From the NCBI RefSeq assembly GCF_029948125.1, contig NZ_JASAMB010000001.1, forward strand, positions 310,001 to 374,000: DNA of 64,000 nucleotides, read 5' to 3'. Origin of the DNA: Catellatospora sp. KI3 (lineage in GTDB: Bacteria > Actinomycetota > Actinomycetes > Mycobacteriales > Micromonosporaceae). Below are positions 35,957-44,287 of this stretch, in pieces (the stretch's first letter is position 1; the number at the start of each line of letters is the position of its first letter). A program made the position numbers and the translations under genes. The notes below the pieces were generated by a model. That model searched no databases. It had not been told where the DNA came from and saw only the letters and a list, made by a program, of their open reading frames with translations.

Positions 35957-36754
35957 TCAGGCGCCGCCGGGTCCGGGCACCGGGCGGTCGGCGAACGCGG
36001 CCACGGTGCGGTCGGCGTACGCGCTGGCGTCGCCGTACTCCATCGGGCCGGACCAGGTGGTCGGGAGCGGGACGGGCACGCCCGGCGCGACCCGCGCCAC
36101 GATCGCGTCCAGCACCGTCTCGGCGTCGCCGACCCACAGGTGCTTGGCGCCCGGCACGCCCACGACCTCCGCCTGCGGGATCGCGGCGAACCGCTGCGCG
36201 GCCTCCGCCGGACGCAGGTAGTCGTCGAACTCGGGCACCAGCGCGGTCACCGGGCGCCCCGAGCCGGCCCAGACGGCCAGGTCGCCGGGCTGGGAGAAGC
36301 GCAGCGGCGGCGACAGCAGGATGGCGCCGTCCACGGCCGGGTCGCAGCCGTACTTCAGGGCCAGGTCGGTGCCGAAGGACCAGCCGACCAGCCAGCGGTG
36401 CGGCAGCTCGTGGAACTCGGCGTACTCGATCGCGGCGGCGACGTCGAAGCGCTCGCCGACGGCGTGGTCGAACGCGCCCTCGCTGGTGCCCCGCACGCTG
36501 GAGGTGCCGCGGGTGTTGAAGCGCAGCACCGCGATCCCGGCCAGCGCCGGCAGCCGCCAGGCGGCCTTGCGGTAGACGTGGCTGTCCATCATGCCGCCGT
36601 GGGTGGGCAGCGGGTGCAGGCAGATCAGGGTCGCCACCGGATCGCGGTCGGCGGGGACGGCGAGCTCGCCGACCAGGCGCAGGCCGTCGGCGGTATGCAG
36701 TTCGATCTCCTCCCGGCGCGCGGGCAGGATCGAGTTGGCGCGGATGGCGGTCAC
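35957..36754 (-). CDS. Alpha/beta hydrolase, dienelactone/serine-esterase type
   Basis: This 265-aa hydrolase has the nucleophile elbow GWS126FG, an oxyanion segment LHPLPTHGGMMDS, a likely acid in VPEFDDYLRP and a catalytic His in GAKHLW. The fold matches small cytoplasmic acyl hydrolases annotated as alpha/beta hydrolases of unknown substrate. The GTG start begins VTAIRANSILPARR. It is convergent with the DivIVA-type operon, only 19 bases away. Confidence 0.82.
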   Translation of the reverse strand: MTAIRANSILPARREEIELHTADGLRLVGELAVPADRDPVATLICLHPLPTHGGMMDSHVYRKAAWRLPALAGIAVLRFNTRGTSSVRGTSEGAFDHAVGERFDVAAAIEYAEFHELPHRWLVGWSFGTDLALKYGCDPAVDGAILLSPPLRFSQPGDLAVWAGSGRPVTALVPEFDDYLRPAEAAQRFAAIPQAEVVGVPGAKHLWVGDAETVLDAIVARVAPGVPVPLPTTWSGPMEYGDASAYADRTVAAFADRPVPGPGGA

Positions 36755-36850
36755 GCGTCCAGTCTGCCCGCCCCCGGCCCCGCTAATCACGACCCCACCG
36801 GGTCACGGTGATCACACCGCGCATCGGCCGCGCGCGACGCTGGGGGATTC

Positions 36851-36914
36851 GTGCAGTTTCGGGGAAAGTGCAGGAGTCCAGGCCAAGATTCGTGCACTTT
36901 CCCCGAAACTGCAC
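36851..36914. repeat. PalC copy 2: 22-bp arms
   Basis: Arms at 36851-36872 and 36893-36914 are perfect complements. The loop, read on the minus strand, carries GAATCTTGGCC, so this copy is inverted relative to copies 1 and 3. It lies between the hydrolase start and the small zinc-protein stop, both transcribed leftward. Confidence 0.9.
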
Positions 36915-36948
36915 CATCGCGGCGCGCGGCGCGGGGCGGCGCGCGCGC

Positions 36949-37275
36949 TCAGCCGTAGCGGGGGGCGTTGCGGGTGCGTTGGATGTTGGGTCTGCGCTGG
37001 TGGCGGCCGCGCCAGCAGGTGGTGTGCCAGTGGCGGCGGTCGCCCGCGTCGCCCCAGCCGTCCGAGGGCCAGGCCACCACGTGCGCCACCCCGCGCGGAA
37101 TCTCCTGGTCGCAGCCGGGGCAGCGGTATGCCTTGTCCGAGGTGTCCCCCGACAGGTGCCGCACGGTCCACTCGCCGTCCGGATCGTCCCGGACGTACTC
37201 GATCCCGCGCCGGGACATGCCTTCGTCCAGATCGCGCTTGGCGCGGTCCTTCGGATTGTTGCGACGCGGGCTCAT
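36949..37275 (-). CDS. Small conserved actinobacterial protein with CPGC/HxH-C zinc-like site
   Basis: This basic protein of about 108 aa contains YRCPGCDQEIPRGVAHVVAW and later RRHWHTTCWRGR, a Cys/His set that could bind one zinc. It is widely seen in actinobacteria and often labelled only as hypothetical or ATP/GTP-binding without evidence. No nucleotide-binding loop is visible here. The ATG at 37273-37275 follows TACGCT by eight bases, fitting a leaderless start. The role is unknown; nucleic-acid binding is plausible from charge. Confidence 0.72.
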   Translation of the reverse strand: MSPRRNNPKDRAKRDLDEGMSRRGIEYVRDDPDGEWTVRHLSGDTSDKAYRCPGCDQEIPRGVAHVVAWPSDGWGDAGDRRHWHTTCWRGRHQRRPNIQRTRNAPRYG

Positions 37276-37347
37276 GTCGACCAAGCGTACTGGTGCCCCC
37301 GAACGTCACCGCCCGCCCATGACCGCCCGAAGCCGATCAAGATCGCT

Positions 37348-37408
37348 CAAGTTGCTGGGCGATCGGGCACTCGACGTCCCAAGATACGCCCGATTGCCCG
37401 GCAACTTG
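37348..37408. repeat. PalE copy 1 at the 3' end of the double dehydrogenase gene
   Basis: Arms at 37348-37368 and 37388-37408 pair at 19 of 21 bases around a 19-base loop; one arm begins CAAGTTGCTGGGCGATCGGG. It lies nine bases beyond the stop codon of the dehydrogenase, a terminator position. Confidence 0.85.
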
Positions 37409-37416
37409 GCCCAAGA

Positions 37417-39210
37417 TCAGCGGTGGGTGTGGTCGCGGAAGCCGCGGCCGGTCTTGCGGCCGAGGTAGCCGGCGGTGACCAGGTGCTCCAGCAGCGGCGC
37501 CGGGGAGAAGCCGGGCTCGCGCAGCTCCAGGTACAGCTCGCGCTGGATGGCCAGGGAGACGTCGAGGCCGACCACGTCCAGCAGCTCGAACGGGCCCATC
37601 GGGTAGCCGCAGCCGAGCTTCATCGCCGCGTCGATGTCGTCGGCCGAGGAGTAGCTGGCCTCCAGCATCTTCACCGCGTCGTTGAGGTACGGGAACAGCA
37701 GCGCGTTGACGATGAACCCGGCCCGGTCCGCGCAGCCGACCGCCGTCTTGCCGAGCCCGGCGACCACGGCATGGGCGGTGGCGAGCGTGGCGGGGCTGGT
37801 CCGGATGGTCTCGACGACCTCGACCAGCGGCATCACCTGCGCCGGGTTGAAGAAGTGCAGGCCGACCACGTCGGCGGGGCGCTGGGTGGCCATCGCGCAC
37901 TCGACGACGGGCAGGCTGGAGGTGGTGGTGGCCAGCACCGTACCCGGCTTGCAGATCTCGTCCAGGCTCGCGAACAGCGCCTTCTTGACGCTCAGCTCCT
38001 CGACCACGGCCTCGACGACCAGGTCGGCGTCGGACAGGTGGTCGAGGTTGGTGGACCAGGTGATGCGGCCGATGGCGGCGTCGCGCTCGGCCTCGGTCAG
38101 CTTGCCCCGGACCACGCCCTTGTTGAGCGAGGTCTTGACGCTCTCACAGACCTTGGCGGACTTCTCCGCGCCCCGGGTCACGCTCAGCACCTCGTACCCG
38201 GCCTTGGCGAAGACCTCGATGATGCCGGTGGCCATGGTGCCGGAGCCGACCACGCCGACGGTGCCGACGCGGCGCGCGGCCGAGGCCTGCTCGGCATCCG
38301 ACGGGGTGAGCGCGTCGGCGACGACGACCGGCGAGCCGCTCTTCTCGTACGTGTAGAAGCCGCGCCCGCTCTTGCGGCCCAGCAGGCCCGCGGTGACCAT
38401 CTGCTTGAGCAGCGGCGCGGGGGCGTGGCGCCGGTCCCGGCCGCCCCGGCGGTACATGGTGTCGAGGATCTCGTACGCCGTGTCCAGGCCGATCAGGTCC
38501 ATCAGCGCCAGCGGGCCCATGGGCAGGCCGCAGCCCTGCTTCATGGCCGCGTCGATGTCCTCGCGGGTGGCGTAGTGGTTCTCGAACATGGTGACGGCGT
38601 GGTTGAGGTACCCGAACAGCAGCGCGTTGGCGATGAACCCGGCCCGGTCGCTGATGGTGACGTCGACCTTGCCCAGGCGGGCGCACAGCGCCTCGACATC
38701 GGCGACGACCTCGGGCGCGGTGACGACGGTACGGATGATCTCGACCAGCTTCATCACCGGCGCGGGGTTGAAGAAGTGCACGCCGATGACCTGGTTGGGC
38801 CGGTGCGTGGCGACCGAGATCTCGGTGACGCTCAGCGAGCTGGTGTTGGTGGCCAGGATCGCGTGCGGCGGGCAGACCCGGTCCAGCTCGGCGAAGATTG
38901 CCTGCTTGAGGTCCAGGTGCTCGGGCACCGCCTCGATCACGAAGTCGACGCTGTGCAGGGCGGGCAGGCCGACCTGGAAGTCGACCCGGGCGTGCAGCGC
39001 GTCGCGGTCCTCCGGCGACAGCTTGCCCTTGGCCACCGCCCGGTCGGTGGAGCCGGTGAGGTTCTGGCGGCCGCGCTCCAGCGCGTTCTCGCTGATCTCG
39101 ACGGCTACCACGTTCAGGCCGTTGCGGGCGAACACCTCGACGATGCCCGCACCCATGGTGCCCAGACCGACCACGCCGACCGTATTGATCTCGCGAGCCA
39201 CAGTGCTCAC
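37417..39210 (-). CDS. Tandem-duplicated 3-hydroxyacyl-CoA dehydrogenase
   Basis: This 597-aa protein is two complete 3-hydroxybutyryl-CoA dehydrogenases in one chain. The first half starts INTVGVVGLGTMGAGIVEVFARNG, the second VGTVGVVGSGTMATGIIEVFAKAG near residue 310. Each has its own Rossmann loop, the TNTSSLSVTEI or TTTSSLPVVEC segment, the substrate HFFNPAPVMKLVEI or HFFNPAQVMPLVEV segment and a GRKxGRGF end. No enoyl hydratase domain is present. It oxidises 3-hydroxyacyl-CoA with NAD, or the reverse. The GTG start has GGAGG six bases upstream and a pseudo-palindrome immediately before that. Confidence 0.9.
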   Translation of the reverse strand: MSTVAREINTVGVVGLGTMGAGIVEVFARNGLNVVAVEISENALERGRQNLTGSTDRAVAKGKLSPEDRDALHARVDFQVGLPALHSVDFVIEAVPEHLDLKQAIFAELDRVCPPHAILATNTSSLSVTEISVATHRPNQVIGVHFFNPAPVMKLVEIIRTVVTAPEVVADVEALCARLGKVDVTISDRAGFIANALLFGYLNHAVTMFENHYATREDIDAAMKQGCGLPMGPLALMDLIGLDTAYEILDTMYRRGGRDRRHAPAPLLKQMVTAGLLGRKSGRGFYTYEKSGSPVVVADALTPSDAEQASAARRVGTVGVVGSGTMATGIIEVFAKAGYEVLSVTRGAEKSAKVCESVKTSLNKGVVRGKLTEAERDAAIGRITWSTNLDHLSDADLVVEAVVEELSVKKALFASLDEICKPGTVLATTTSSLPVVECAMATQRPADVVGLHFFNPAQVMPLVEVVETIRTSPATLATAHAVVAGLGKTAVGCADRAGFIVNALLFPYLNDAVKMLEASYSSADDIDAAMKLGCGYPMGPFELLDVVGLDVSLAIQRELYLELREPGFSPAPLLEHLVTAGYLGRKTGRGFRDHTHR

Positions 39211-39219
39211 CCAGTCCTC

Positions 39220-39235
39220 CCGAACGACCGCTAAG
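39220..39235. promoter_or_regulatory. Pseudo-palindrome site 5, directly before the double dehydrogenase
   Basis: CCGAACGACCGCTAAG matches the icmA-type pattern at 14 of 16 positions. It sits immediately upstream of the ribosome-binding site of the 37417-39210 gene, where a bound repressor would block transcription. Confidence 0.5.
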
Positions 39236-39355
39236 GTTACTGCGGAGTCTGCCACGGCCGTCCGTCCGCCACATCGTGTCCCGGGCGTGAACAAAGCCAC
39301 TGGGCGTCGATAAATGCGATTGCCGCGCCGCAGGCGTCCCGCGACCATTCTGGGC

Positions 39356-40432
39356 ATGTCAATCCTCAAGGTCGTCGCCGAGCGGCTGGTGATCCATCCG
39401 CACCCCAACGCCGACGCACTCGAACTCGCCGAGGTCGGACGCCTGCGCGCCGTCGTGGCCAAGGACGCCTTCCGCACCGGCGACCACGCCGTCTACCTGC
39501 CCGAAGGCTCGGTGCTGCCCGAGCCGCTCATCGCCGAGCTGGGCCTCACCGGACGCCTGGCCGGAGCGAACAAGGACCGCATCACCGCGGTACGGCTGCG
39601 CGGCGAGCTCTCCCAGGGCATCGTCTGCCGCCCGAAGGCCCTGGCCGACCTCGACCTGGCCGCGGCCGCGGCCGCCGGCACCGACTTCGCCGAGGTGCTC
39701 GGCGTGACCAAGTGGGTGCCGCCTATCCCCGTGCACCTGGCCGGGGACATGCACCCGGCCGAGGACCTGCTGCCGTGGCTCGACGTCGAGAACATCCGCC
39801 GCTACCCGGCCATGTTCACGCCGGGCGAGCCGGTCGTCGCCACCGAGAAGATCCACGGCTCGGCCTGCCTGATGACGCTGGTGGCCGCCACGGGCACGGT
39901 GTTCGCGTCGTCGAAGGGCTTCGGCAAGCAGCGGCTGGCGATCAAGGAGGCCGACGGCAACCTCTACTGGCGCGCCATCCGGGCCTACGACCTGCCCCGG
40001 CTCGCCGCGGCCGTCGCCGCCGACCTCGGCGCCGCGCGGGTCGGCGTCTTCGGCGAGGTGTACGGCAGGGGCGTGCAGGACCTGGGCTACGGCGTGCAGG
40101 CGAGCACCCGCCCCGGCTACGCCGTCTTCGACGTCGCGGTCGACGTCGACGGCGAGATCCGCTGGCTGACCCCCGACGAGGTCGCCGCGTTCACCGCCGC
40201 CCACGACGTACCGGCGGTGCCGGTGCTCTACCGCGGCCCCTACGACGAGGCGAAACTCGCCGAACTCGCCGAGGGCGTCGAGACGGTCTCGGGCACCGGT
40301 GCCAACATTCGGGAAGGCTTGGTGGTCAGACCGGCGACCGAGCGCTACAGTCCGGTCACGGCCGGTCGCACCATCGGCAAGCTCGTCTCGACGGCATACC
40401 TGACCCGCAAGGGTGGTACGGAGTACGAGTAG
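39356..40432 (+). CDS. ATP-dependent RNA ligase, Deinococcus DR_B0094 (Rnl5) type
   Basis: This 358-aa protein joins RNA 3'-OH ends to 5'-phosphate ends. An N-terminal OB-like domain (about 1-120) precedes a nucleotidyltransferase domain. Motif I is EK165IHGS, with the lysine that takes AMP. VFASSKGFGKQR, VFGEVYGRGVQDLGYG, NIREGLVVRP (motif IV) and GKLVSTAYL (motif V) follow. The N-terminal OB placement and the lysine number match the Deinococcus enzyme, which seals nicks when the 3'-OH strand is RNA. No partner gene is obvious; RNA or mixed-nick repair is the likely use. Confidence 0.88.
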   Translation: MSILKVVAERLVIHPHPNADALELAEVGRLRAVVAKDAFRTGDHAVYLPEGSVLPEPLIAELGLTGRLAGANKDRITAVRLRGELSQGIVCRPKALADLDLAAAAAAGTDFAEVLGVTKWVPPIPVHLAGDMHPAEDLLPWLDVENIRRYPAMFTPGEPVVATEKIHGSACLMTLVAATGTVFASSKGFGKQRLAIKEADGNLYWRAIRAYDLPRLAAAVAADLGAARVGVFGEVYGRGVQDLGYGVQASTRPGYAVFDVAVDVDGEIRWLTPDEVAAFTAAHDVPAVPVLYRGPYDEAKLAELAEGVETVSGTGANIREGLVVRPATERYSPVTAGRTIGKLVSTAYLTRKGGTEYE

Positions 40433-40443
40433 GCCCATCCGAC

Positions 40444-40496
40444 TTGCCGGGCAGTCGGGGCTACGAAACCCCTTCAAACCCCCGACTGCCCGGCAA
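40444..40496. repeat. PalE copy 2 after the RNA ligase gene
   Basis: TTGCCGGGCAGTCGGGG (40444-40460) pairs perfectly with 40480-40496 around a 19-base loop. It matches the copy at 37.35 kb at 15 of 17 arm positions and lies 12 bases past the ligase stop. Confidence 0.85.
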
Positions 40497-40564
40497 CATC
40501 GGCCGACGACGCGGACCGACTCGCTCTGCACCCCGCCGCAGACATGTGCCAGGCAGGAGAAGGA

Positions 40565-41158
40565 ATGCAAGCGACGTACGGAATGTTTGATCCACTGACC
40601 GATCTGGACGGCATGTGGACCGTGGATCTCGCGGCTCGGCATCTCCCGATCGCAGGCGTTCCGCTGGCTAAATACGAGTGCTGGGATGGACGGCTGTTCC
40701 TCACCCCGCACGGGGGCGTGGCGCGATCCCATGGTTCCGCCGCTCTCGGATCGGCGATGATGGACTCTGCCAGGTCGAGGGGCTTATACCTGTGTGGGTC
40801 GCTGACACTGGTACTCGGTCAGCCCGACCGGTGGATCCAGCCGGACATCACTGTGCTCGACGGGCCGGTGCGGGGCACGTGGGTGCCGTCTGAGCACGCC
40901 GTGCTGGTCGCTGAGTTCGTCTCGCCCGAGAGCCGTCGCCGAGACCGGATCGACAAGCCCGCCAAGTGCGCCGCCGCCGGAATCCCGTGGTACCTGACCG
41001 TGGACCTCGACGAGGACCGCGAGCGCGCCTCGGTTGAGTTGTTCGAACTCAAGGACGGCGCATACCGGTCCGTGCGGATCGCGCACGCCGGGCAGACCTT
41101 CGAGATCAATTCGCCGTTCGATGCTCGGTTCGATCCGGCTGAACTGCTCATGCGCTGA
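40565..41158 (+). CDS. Uma2-family (DUF820) putative nuclease
   Basis: This 197-aa protein belongs to the Uma2 group, which has a PD-(D/E)xK-like fold. The core includes YECWDGRLFLTPHGG, WIQPDITVLDGP (acidic), VLVAEFVSPESRRRDRIDKPAKCAAAGIPWYLTVD, holding E..S and K residues typical of the active site. The biological role of these proteins is unsettled. The ATG follows AGGAGAAGG. Codon choice looks slightly less GC-biased than its neighbours, which may hint at transfer. It stands apart from other nucleases. Confidence 0.8.
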   Translation: MQATYGMFDPLTDLDGMWTVDLAARHLPIAGVPLAKYECWDGRLFLTPHGGVARSHGSAALGSAMMDSARSRGLYLCGSLTLVLGQPDRWIQPDITVLDGPVRGTWVPSEHAVLVAEFVSPESRRRDRIDKPAKCAAAGIPWYLTVDLDEDRERASVELFELKDGAYRSVRIAHAGQTFEINSPFDARFDPAELLMR

Positions 41159-41176
41159 GCGGCATAGGCTGGCGGG

Positions 41177-41863
41177 ATGCGTTATGTCGTCATCACCGGG
41201 GTGTCCCGGGGGCTGGGCGAGGCCCTGCTGAACCAGCTGCTGGCCGAGCCGGATACGACCGTGCTGGCGCTGGGCCGGACGTTCACCGACAACCAGCGCA
41301 TGCTCGCCGGGCCGAAGCTGATCCTGCGCCACTGCGAGCTGGCCGAGCCGTCCACCCTGCCGACCGCCCCCGAGCTGGGTGAGTTGATCACCGACGCGGA
41401 CGAGATCGTCCTGATCCACAACGCGGCCGTGGTGGGCCCGATCGGCGCGGTCGGCACCCTGCCCGCCGACGAGCTGCTGGCCGCCGTCACGGTGAACCTG
41501 ACCGCCCCCGTACTGCTGACGAACACGCTGCTGGCGGCCCTGCCGCCGCGGGCCCGCCAAGTGCGGATCATGTTCGTCTCCTCCGGCGCGGCCCACCGGG
41601 TCATCGACGGCTGGTCGGCGTACTCGGCGACCAAGCGCGGCGGCGAGGAGTTCTTCGCCCACGTGGCGGCGCAGCACGCGGACGACCCGAGGGTGAGCGT
41701 CGTCAGCGTGAACCCGGGCGTGATGGCCACCGGCATGCAGGAGGCGATCCGGGGCGCCGACTTCGCCGGCCGGCAGCGGTTCCAGGACCTGTATGACAAC
41801 GATGAGCTGCCCGACCCCGCCGCCGTCGCCGCCCACCTGATCGCCGAGCACTTAAAAGCCTGA
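41177..41863 (+). CDS. Short-chain dehydrogenase/reductase
   Basis: This 228-aa classical SDR has the cofactor loop TGVSRGLGEAL, the structural NAA (HNAAVVGPIG), catalytic Ser in MFVSSGAAH and the Tyr/Lys pair YSATK. It resembles sepiapterin or benzil reductase-like SDRs with (S)-carbonyl reduction, but the substrate is uncertain. TAGGCT six bases before the ATG looks like a -10 box of a leaderless message. It is read in the same direction as the aldehyde dehydrogenase 41 bases downstream. Confidence 0.85.
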   Translation: MRYVVITGVSRGLGEALLNQLLAEPDTTVLALGRTFTDNQRMLAGPKLILRHCELAEPSTLPTAPELGELITDADEIVLIHNAAVVGPIGAVGTLPADELLAAVTVNLTAPVLLTNTLLAALPPRARQVRIMFVSSGAAHRVIDGWSAYSATKRGGEEFFAHVAAQHADDPRVSVVSVNPGVMATGMQEAIRGADFAGRQRFQDLYDNDELPDPAAVAAHLIAEHLKA

Positions 41864-41875
41864 GGATGTTTCGGA

Positions 41876-41889
41876 TTACTCACCGGTAG
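41876..41889. promoter_or_regulatory. Second shared motif, upstream of the aldehyde dehydrogenase
   Basis: TTACTCACCGGTAG lies just upstream of a -10-like TAGACT at 41892-41897, which is followed seven bases later by the GTG start. It matches the element before ccr at 12 of 14 bases. Overlap with the promoter suggests repression. Confidence 0.4.
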
Positions 41890-41904
41890 TTCTAGACTGC
41901 GCGC

Positions 41905-43404
41905 GTGACCACGACTTCCCAGCCGCAGCCCGGTGCCAGTGTCGTCAGCGCGGGCGAGCTGATCTCCACCAACCCGGCCACCGGCGAGGAGGTGGCGCGC
42001 CTGCCCGTCTCCAGCGCCGCCGACGTCAAGGCGGCCGTCGCGCGGGCCCGCGCGGCGAGCGACTGGTGGGCGCAGCTGAGCTGGCGCGAGCGCCGCCGCC
42101 GCCTGCTGCGCTGGCGCAGCCTGCTGGTGCAGCGGATGCAGTCGCTGGCCGAGCTGATGCACCGCGAGGGCGGCAAGCCCGTCGACGAGGCGCTGCTGGA
42201 GATCGTCAGCGCCGTGGACCACGCCGCCTGGGCCGCCAAGCAGGCCCGCAAGGTGCTGGGCCGCCGCCGGGTGCCGGGCTCGCTGATGCAGCTGGAGTAC
42301 GCCGGTTACCTGGAGTACCAGCCGTACGGCGTGATCGGGGTAATCGGCCCGTGGAACTTCCCGATCTTCACCCCGTTCGGCTCGATCGCGTACGCGCTCG
42401 CGGCGGGCAACGCGGTGGTCTTCAAGCCCAGTGAGTACACCCCGGCCATCGGCCAGTTCTACGTCGACGCCTTCAACGAGGTCGTGCCGGAGCACCCGGT
42501 GCTGCAGATCGTGCACGGCGGCGGCGAGGTCGGCGCGGCGCTGTGCCGCTCGGGCGTGGACAAGCTCGCCTTCACCGGCTCCGGCCCGACCGGCGCGAAG
42601 GTGATGGCCGCGTGCGCCGAGTCGCTGACCCCGGTGCTGATCGAGTGCGGCGGCAAGGACGCCATGATCGTGGCCGACGACGCGGACGTGGCCAAGGCGG
42701 CCGAGACCGCCGCCTGGGGCGCCAACTTCAACGCGGGCCAGGCCTGCGTCGGCATAGAGCGGGCGTACGTGCACGCCAAGGTCTACGACGACTTCGTCGC
42801 CAAGCTCGTCGCCGAGACCGAGCGGATCGACACCGACACCCAGGTCGGCCCGATCACCATGCCGGGCCAGCGCGACATCATCGCCCGCCACATCGACTCC
42901 GCGCTCGCCGACGGCGGCCGCGCCCTGCTGGGCGGCCCCGACTCGGTGCGCGGCGCGTACGTGCGGCCCACGATCCTGGTCGACGTGCCGCACGACTCGG
43001 CGGCGGTACGGGAGGAGACGTTCGGCCCGACCATCGTGGTGACCAAGGTGGCCAGCAACGACGAGGCGGTGACCCTGGCCAACGACTCCGCGTACGGGCT
43101 GGGCTCGTCGGTCTTCTCGAAAGGCCAGGGCATGGCCATCGCGGCCCGGCTGCGCACCGGCATGACGGCGGTGAACTCGGCGTTCGCGTTCGCGGTGCTG
43201 CCGGAGCTGCCGTTCGGCGGGGTGGGCCAGTCCGGCTTCGGCCGCATCCACGGCCACGACGGGCTCAAGGAGTTCGCCCGCGCCAAGTCCATCGCCAAGC
43301 GCCGCATGCCGAGCACCCCGGCCCTGCTCACCTTCCGCCGTACCCCGGCCGGAATGAAGCTGGCCATGGCCGCCGTGAAGTTCCTCCACGGCCGCTCCCG
43401 CTGA
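41905..43404 (+). CDS. Aldehyde dehydrogenase, succinate-semialdehyde-like
   Basis: This 499-aa NAD(P)-dependent enzyme oxidises an aldehyde to its acid. The catalytic Cys281 is in NAGQACVGIER and the general base is in LIECGGKDAMIV. VIGPWNFPIF and FTGSGPTGAKVMA complete the cofactor site. Similarity is to the broad succinate-semialdehyde dehydrogenase group; the exact substrate is not certain. The GTG follows a -10-like TAGACT by seven bases, so translation probably starts at the first base of the message. Confidence 0.88.
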   Translation: MTTTSQPQPGASVVSAGELISTNPATGEEVARLPVSSAADVKAAVARARAASDWWAQLSWRERRRRLLRWRSLLVQRMQSLAELMHREGGKPVDEALLEIVSAVDHAAWAAKQARKVLGRRRVPGSLMQLEYAGYLEYQPYGVIGVIGPWNFPIFTPFGSIAYALAAGNAVVFKPSEYTPAIGQFYVDAFNEVVPEHPVLQIVHGGGEVGAALCRSGVDKLAFTGSGPTGAKVMAACAESLTPVLIECGGKDAMIVADDADVAKAAETAAWGANFNAGQACVGIERAYVHAKVYDDFVAKLVAETERIDTDTQVGPITMPGQRDIIARHIDSALADGGRALLGGPDSVRGAYVRPTILVDVPHDSAAVREETFGPTIVVTKVASNDEAVTLANDSAYGLGSSVFSKGQGMAIAARLRTGMTAVNSAFAFAVLPELPFGGVGQSGFGRIHGHDGLKEFARAKSIAKRRMPSTPALLTFRRTPAGMKLAMAAVKFLHGRSR

Positions 43405-43457
43405 CCCGCCCCGCCCCGCCTTGCCGCCGCCGCCGCGCCCGACCGGGCCGCGGCGGC

Positions 43458-43519
43458 TGCAGTTTCGGGGAAAGTGCAGGAATCTTGGCCCGGTTTCGTG
43501 CAGTTTCCCCGAAACTGCA
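43458..43519. repeat. PalC copy 3 between convergent genes
   Basis: Arms at 43458-43478 and 43499-43519 pair at 20 of 21 bases. The loop begins GGAATCTTGGCC, the same orientation as copy 1. It lies between the aldehyde dehydrogenase and nucS stops, a bidirectional terminator position. Confidence 0.9.
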
Positions 43520-43555
43520 CGAACGCTTCGCGCGGCGGCGCGCTGCGGCGGCGCG

Positions 43556-44215
43556 CTAGAAGAGGGTCAGTTCGTCGCGTTCGATGCCGCGGAGGCGGTC
43601 GTAGTTGACCACGACGCAGCGGATGCCGCGGTCGGTGGCCAGGACGCGGGCCTGCGGCTTGATCTCCTGCGCGGCGAAGACGCCCGCGACCGGCGCCAGC
43701 AGCGGGTCGCGGTTGAGCAGCTCCAGGTACCGGGTCAGCTGCTCCACGCCGTCGATCTCGCCGCGCCGCTTCACCTCGACCGCGACGTGCGCGCCGGAGG
43801 CGTCCCGGCACAGCAGGTCGACCGGCCCGATCGCGGTCATGTACTCGCGCCGGACCAGCGAGTACCCCTCGCCGAAGGTGTGCGGGTTGGCCGCCAGCAG
43901 CTCCTGCAGGTGCGCCTCGACGCCGTCCTTCTGCAGGCCGGGGTCGACGCCCAGCTCGTGCGAGGTGTCCTCGAAGACCTCCTCCAGGGTGATCCGCAGC
44001 TCCTCGCCCGCCTTGTTCACCACCCGCCACACGCCCGGGGCCTCTTCGAGCCTGCAGGGCGGGCTCATCCAGTTCAGCGGCTTGTAGGCCCGGTCGTCGG
44101 CGTGGATGGACACCGAACCGTCGGCCTTGACGATGAGCAGGCGCTTGGCAGACGGGAGGTGGGCTGACAGCCGGCCGACGTAGTCGACGGTGCAGCGGGC
44201 GATGACTAGGCGCAC
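43556..44215 (-). CDS. nucS: Mismatch-specific endonuclease NucS (EndoMS)
   Basis: This 219-aa enzyme cuts both strands at certain base mismatches and replaces MutS/MutL in actinobacteria. The N-terminal dimerisation domain ([27 protein letters not shown]) precedes the nuclease core, with D133 in GPVDLLCRD and E147-V-K149 in VAVEVKRR. The C-terminus ends DELTLF, a sliding-clamp-binding tail. Length and motifs are normal. The start is GTG. Confidence 0.95.
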   Translation of the reverse strand: MRLVIARCTVDYVGRLSAHLPSAKRLLIVKADGSVSIHADDRAYKPLNWMSPPCRLEEAPGVWRVVNKAGEELRITLEEVFEDTSHELGVDPGLQKDGVEAHLQELLAANPHTFGEGYSLVRREYMTAIGPVDLLCRDASGAHVAVEVKRRGEIDGVEQLTRYLELLNRDPLLAPVAGVFAAQEIKPQARVLATDRGIRCVVVNYDRLRGIERDELTLF

Positions 44216-44287
44216 CGAACCAGCCTAGGCGATGGCCGGTCCTGCGCTCGAAAGGCGGTGGTGGCTGGAAGGTGCCATGCTTGGACC

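Noticed and set aside
40565-41158. Uma2 gene as part of a defence island
   Set aside because: Neighbours are ordinary metabolic and repair genes, with no restriction, toxin or phage-related genes nearby.
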